Assembly (NCBI GenBank): GCA_964353855.1
Contig: CAYGWX010000057.1
Coordinates: forward strand, 1-15,787
From: CAYGWX01 sp964353855 [NCBI: uncultured bacterium]
GTDB taxonomy: Bacteria > Edwardsbacteria > CAYGWX01
Length of the DNA: 15,787 bases
Direction of reading: 5' to 3'
Part shown: in pieces, positions 14,839 to 15,787 of the stretch
Layout of the letters: each line of letters begins with the position of its first letter
How positions within the stretch are numbered: position 1 is the stretch's first letter
Program-made: the position numbers and the translations under genes
The notes under the pieces: model-generated
What the model saw: only the letters and a program-made list of their open reading frames with translations
The model's database searches: none
Told to the model about the DNA's origin: nothing

Positions 14839-15585
14839 ATGACACCTCTGCGCACCTGCAAGCTCGAGGAGCTGAACTGGCAGGAGTTCAAGAAGATCGT
14901 GCCCAAGGTCACGGACGCGGTGCTCCTGCCCGTGGGCACGCTCGAGGCCCATGGGGTCACGGGTCTGGGAACGGACAATTTCATCCCGGTCTCCCTGGCC
15001 GAGCGGATCGCGGGGAAGGTGAACGCCCTGATCGCGCCCACCATCCCCTACGGGATCACGCGGTCCCTGCTCCCCTACCCCGGGTCGGTCACCGTGACGT
15101 CCCAGACTTTCGACCAGTATGTCTTCGAGGTCGCCTGCGGCCTGGCCGATGCCGGGTTCAGGAGGATCGTGTTCCTGAACGGGCACGGGGGAAACACCGA
15201 GGCCCTGAAGGCCCTCTCTCCCCGCCTCTACCGGGAGAAGAAGGTTTATAACCTGGTCCTGGACTGGTGGACGCATTGCCCGGAGGAGGTGAGTGCGGTC
15301 TACGGCCATGCCGGGGGTCATGCCGGGACTGATGAGACCGCCCTCGTCCAGGTGGACCATCCCGAACAGGTGCGCCGGGAGCTCTACAGGAAGGACCTGG
15401 CCTTCCTCTCCCAGCCCGGGCTCGTGGCAACGCCTTTCCCGGGCTCGATCATCTTATACGAGAAGGACCAGGGCTACCCGGACTTCGACCCGGCCAAGGC
15501 CGGGAAGCTGATGGATCTGATCTCCAGGAAAGTGGAGCGCACTATCCTAGATGTGTTCCAACGCTGGAATAAAATACGGAAATAG
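14839..15585 (+). CDS. Creatininase-family metal-dependent amidohydrolase
   Basis: This soluble 248-residue enzyme belongs to the creatininase family, which includes creatinine amidohydrolase, the archaeal FAPy deformylase ArfB and mycofactocin peptidase MftE. Metal-ligand positions are visible: E36 and H38 (TLEAHG), D46 (GTDN), H116 in NGHGGN, and an acidic residue in GGHAGTDETA (E166). NGHGGN with the TDETA block fits the ArfB/MftE-like branch better than true creatininase, whose NGHYEN carries an extra Glu ligand (from memory). The exact reaction is not assigned. The start is ATG 14839, with AAGGAG (14823-14828) 10 nt upstream. The longer open frame reaching back into the rhomboid gene is not used, because it would overlap that gene fully. 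It is a probable operon partner of rhomboid, without an obvious functional link. Confidence 0.88.
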   Translation: MTPLRTCKLEELNWQEFKKIVPKVTDAVLLPVGTLEAHGVTGLGTDNFIPVSLAERIAGKVNALIAPTIPYGITRSLLPYPGSVTVTSQTFDQYVFEVACGLADAGFRRIVFLNGHGGNTEALKALSPRLYREKKVYNLVLDWWTHCPEEVSAVYGHAGGHAGTDETALVQVDHPEQVRRELYRKDLAFLSQPGLVATPFPGSIILYEKDQGYPDFDPAKAGKLMDLISRKVERTILDVFQRWNKIRK

Positions 15586-15637
15586 CGAATAAGAATATTG
15601 AGGGATACTCAGAGAAAAAATGGATCGTCTCTATGGG

Positions 15638-15668
15638 TGTCATTGCGAGCGGTGCGAAGCAATCTCGC
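15638..15668 (+). repeat. REP-like interspersed palindromic repeat (GTCATTGCGAG...GAAGCAATCTC type)
   Basis: The string TGTCATTGCGAGCGGTGCGAAGCAATCTCGC contains the inverted pair ATTGC (15642-15646) and GCAAT (15659-15663). It matches, from memory, a repeat found in intergenic regions of many unrelated bacteria. It lies in the non-coding tail after the creatininase-family gene. Confidence 0.7.
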
Positions 15669-15694
15669 CTTTCTCTTCGTCCTTAGAAGGTATT

Positions 15695-15735
15695 TTCCCC
15701 TCTCCTGAAGACTCAGGAGAGGGGAAGGGGTGAGG
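15695..15735 (+). repeat. Perfect 14-bp hairpin repeat (CCCCTCTCC...GGAGAGGGG type)
   Basis: TTCCCCTCTCCTGA (15695-15708) and TCAGGAGAGGGGAA (15713-15726) form a perfect 14-bp stem with a 4-nt AGAC loop, followed by GGGGTGAGG. This arrangement matches a family of interspersed hairpin repeats I recall from many bacterial genomes. No T-run follows on either strand, so it is called a repeat rather than a terminator, though it may stop or stabilise the transcript. Confidence 0.7.
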
Positions 15736-15787
15736 TTGAAGCATCTTAAATTATCTCTTCTTTATTCCTTATAGGGTGGGTGGGCGG

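Larger units (their letters stand above)
15586..15787. other. Non-coding tail at the window edge
   Basis: No supported gene lies in these 202 bases. Apart from the two repeats inside it, the stretch is AT-richer than the coding regions. No convincing promoter or T-run terminator was found before the window ends. Confidence 0.6.

Noticed and set aside
14839-15585. Creatininase-family enzyme as the missing agmatinase/SpeB
   Set aside because: Agmatinases belong to the arginase fold with different metal motifs. This protein has creatininase motifs and is about 10 kb from the polyamine operon.
15695-15726. Perfect hairpin as an intrinsic terminator of the rhomboid operon
   Set aside because: No T-run follows it on either strand, and its flanks match an interspersed repeat better.

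Overview
The window looks like chromosomal DNA of a GC-rich, Gram-negative (two-membrane) bacterium. A lipoprotein with a lipobox, a small outer-membrane beta-barrel ending in Phe, and Sec signal peptides point to an outer membrane. The mix of a PEGA-domain Ser/Thr kinase, an FHA/GAF/class III cyclase, a carboxypeptidase-regulatory-like lipoprotein with an N-terminal NPYDP motif, and a Thermus-like aminopropyltransferase suggests an uncultured candidate phylum (FCB-group-like or deltaproteobacteria-like). That placement is inference; no rRNA or marker gene is present. No tRNA, rRNA, CRISPR array, prophage or transposase is visible.

Layout, all genes on the plus strand. (1) 1-1264: the 3' part of an MFS transporter, closed by a clear intrinsic terminator. 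(2) 1265-4977: a polyamine operon. It has an AT-rich promoter and a roughly 120-nt structured leader, then speD (pyruvoyl S-adenosylmethionine decarboxylase), a Thermus/ACL5-type aminopropyltransferase (speE), a fold-type-I Orn/Lys/Arg decarboxylase and a cysteine-rich YkgJ-like protein. The last three are tightly packed, and the operon ends in a strong terminator. (3) 4994-7354: a single large membrane protein with a VWA domain and a GATase1-like domain, with its own promoter and terminator. (4) 7387-13369: a signalling cassette: Ser/Thr kinase with four extracytoplasmic PEGA domains, a TPR/DUF5683-like membrane protein, a lipoprotein, and an FHA-GAF-adenylate/guanylate cyclase. (5) 13392-13970: a small outer-membrane beta-barrel protein behind a near-consensus promoter. 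(6) 13964-14098: a heptamer-repeat-rich element. (7) 14099-15585: a rhomboid protease and a creatininase-family amidohydrolase. (8) 15586-15787: an intergenic tail with two repeat elements.

How the parts may work together: the decarboxylase would make agmatine, putrescine or cadaverine, SpeD would make decarboxylated SAM, and SpeE would transfer the aminopropyl group. In the signalling cassette, the kinase could phosphorylate threonines read by the FHA domain of the cyclase, coupling an envelope signal (PEGA, DUF5683-like protein, lipoprotein) to cyclic nucleotide output. This coupling is a hypothesis from gene order and domain content.

The items most worth a second look are the speD leader (a 14-codon upstream ORF over a C-rich tract that could pair with the speD Shine-Dalgarno, plus a 13-bp hairpin), the Asp-to-Glu change in the SpeE catalytic motif, the kinase-to-cyclase cassette, and the repeat element between the beta-barrel and rhomboid genes.
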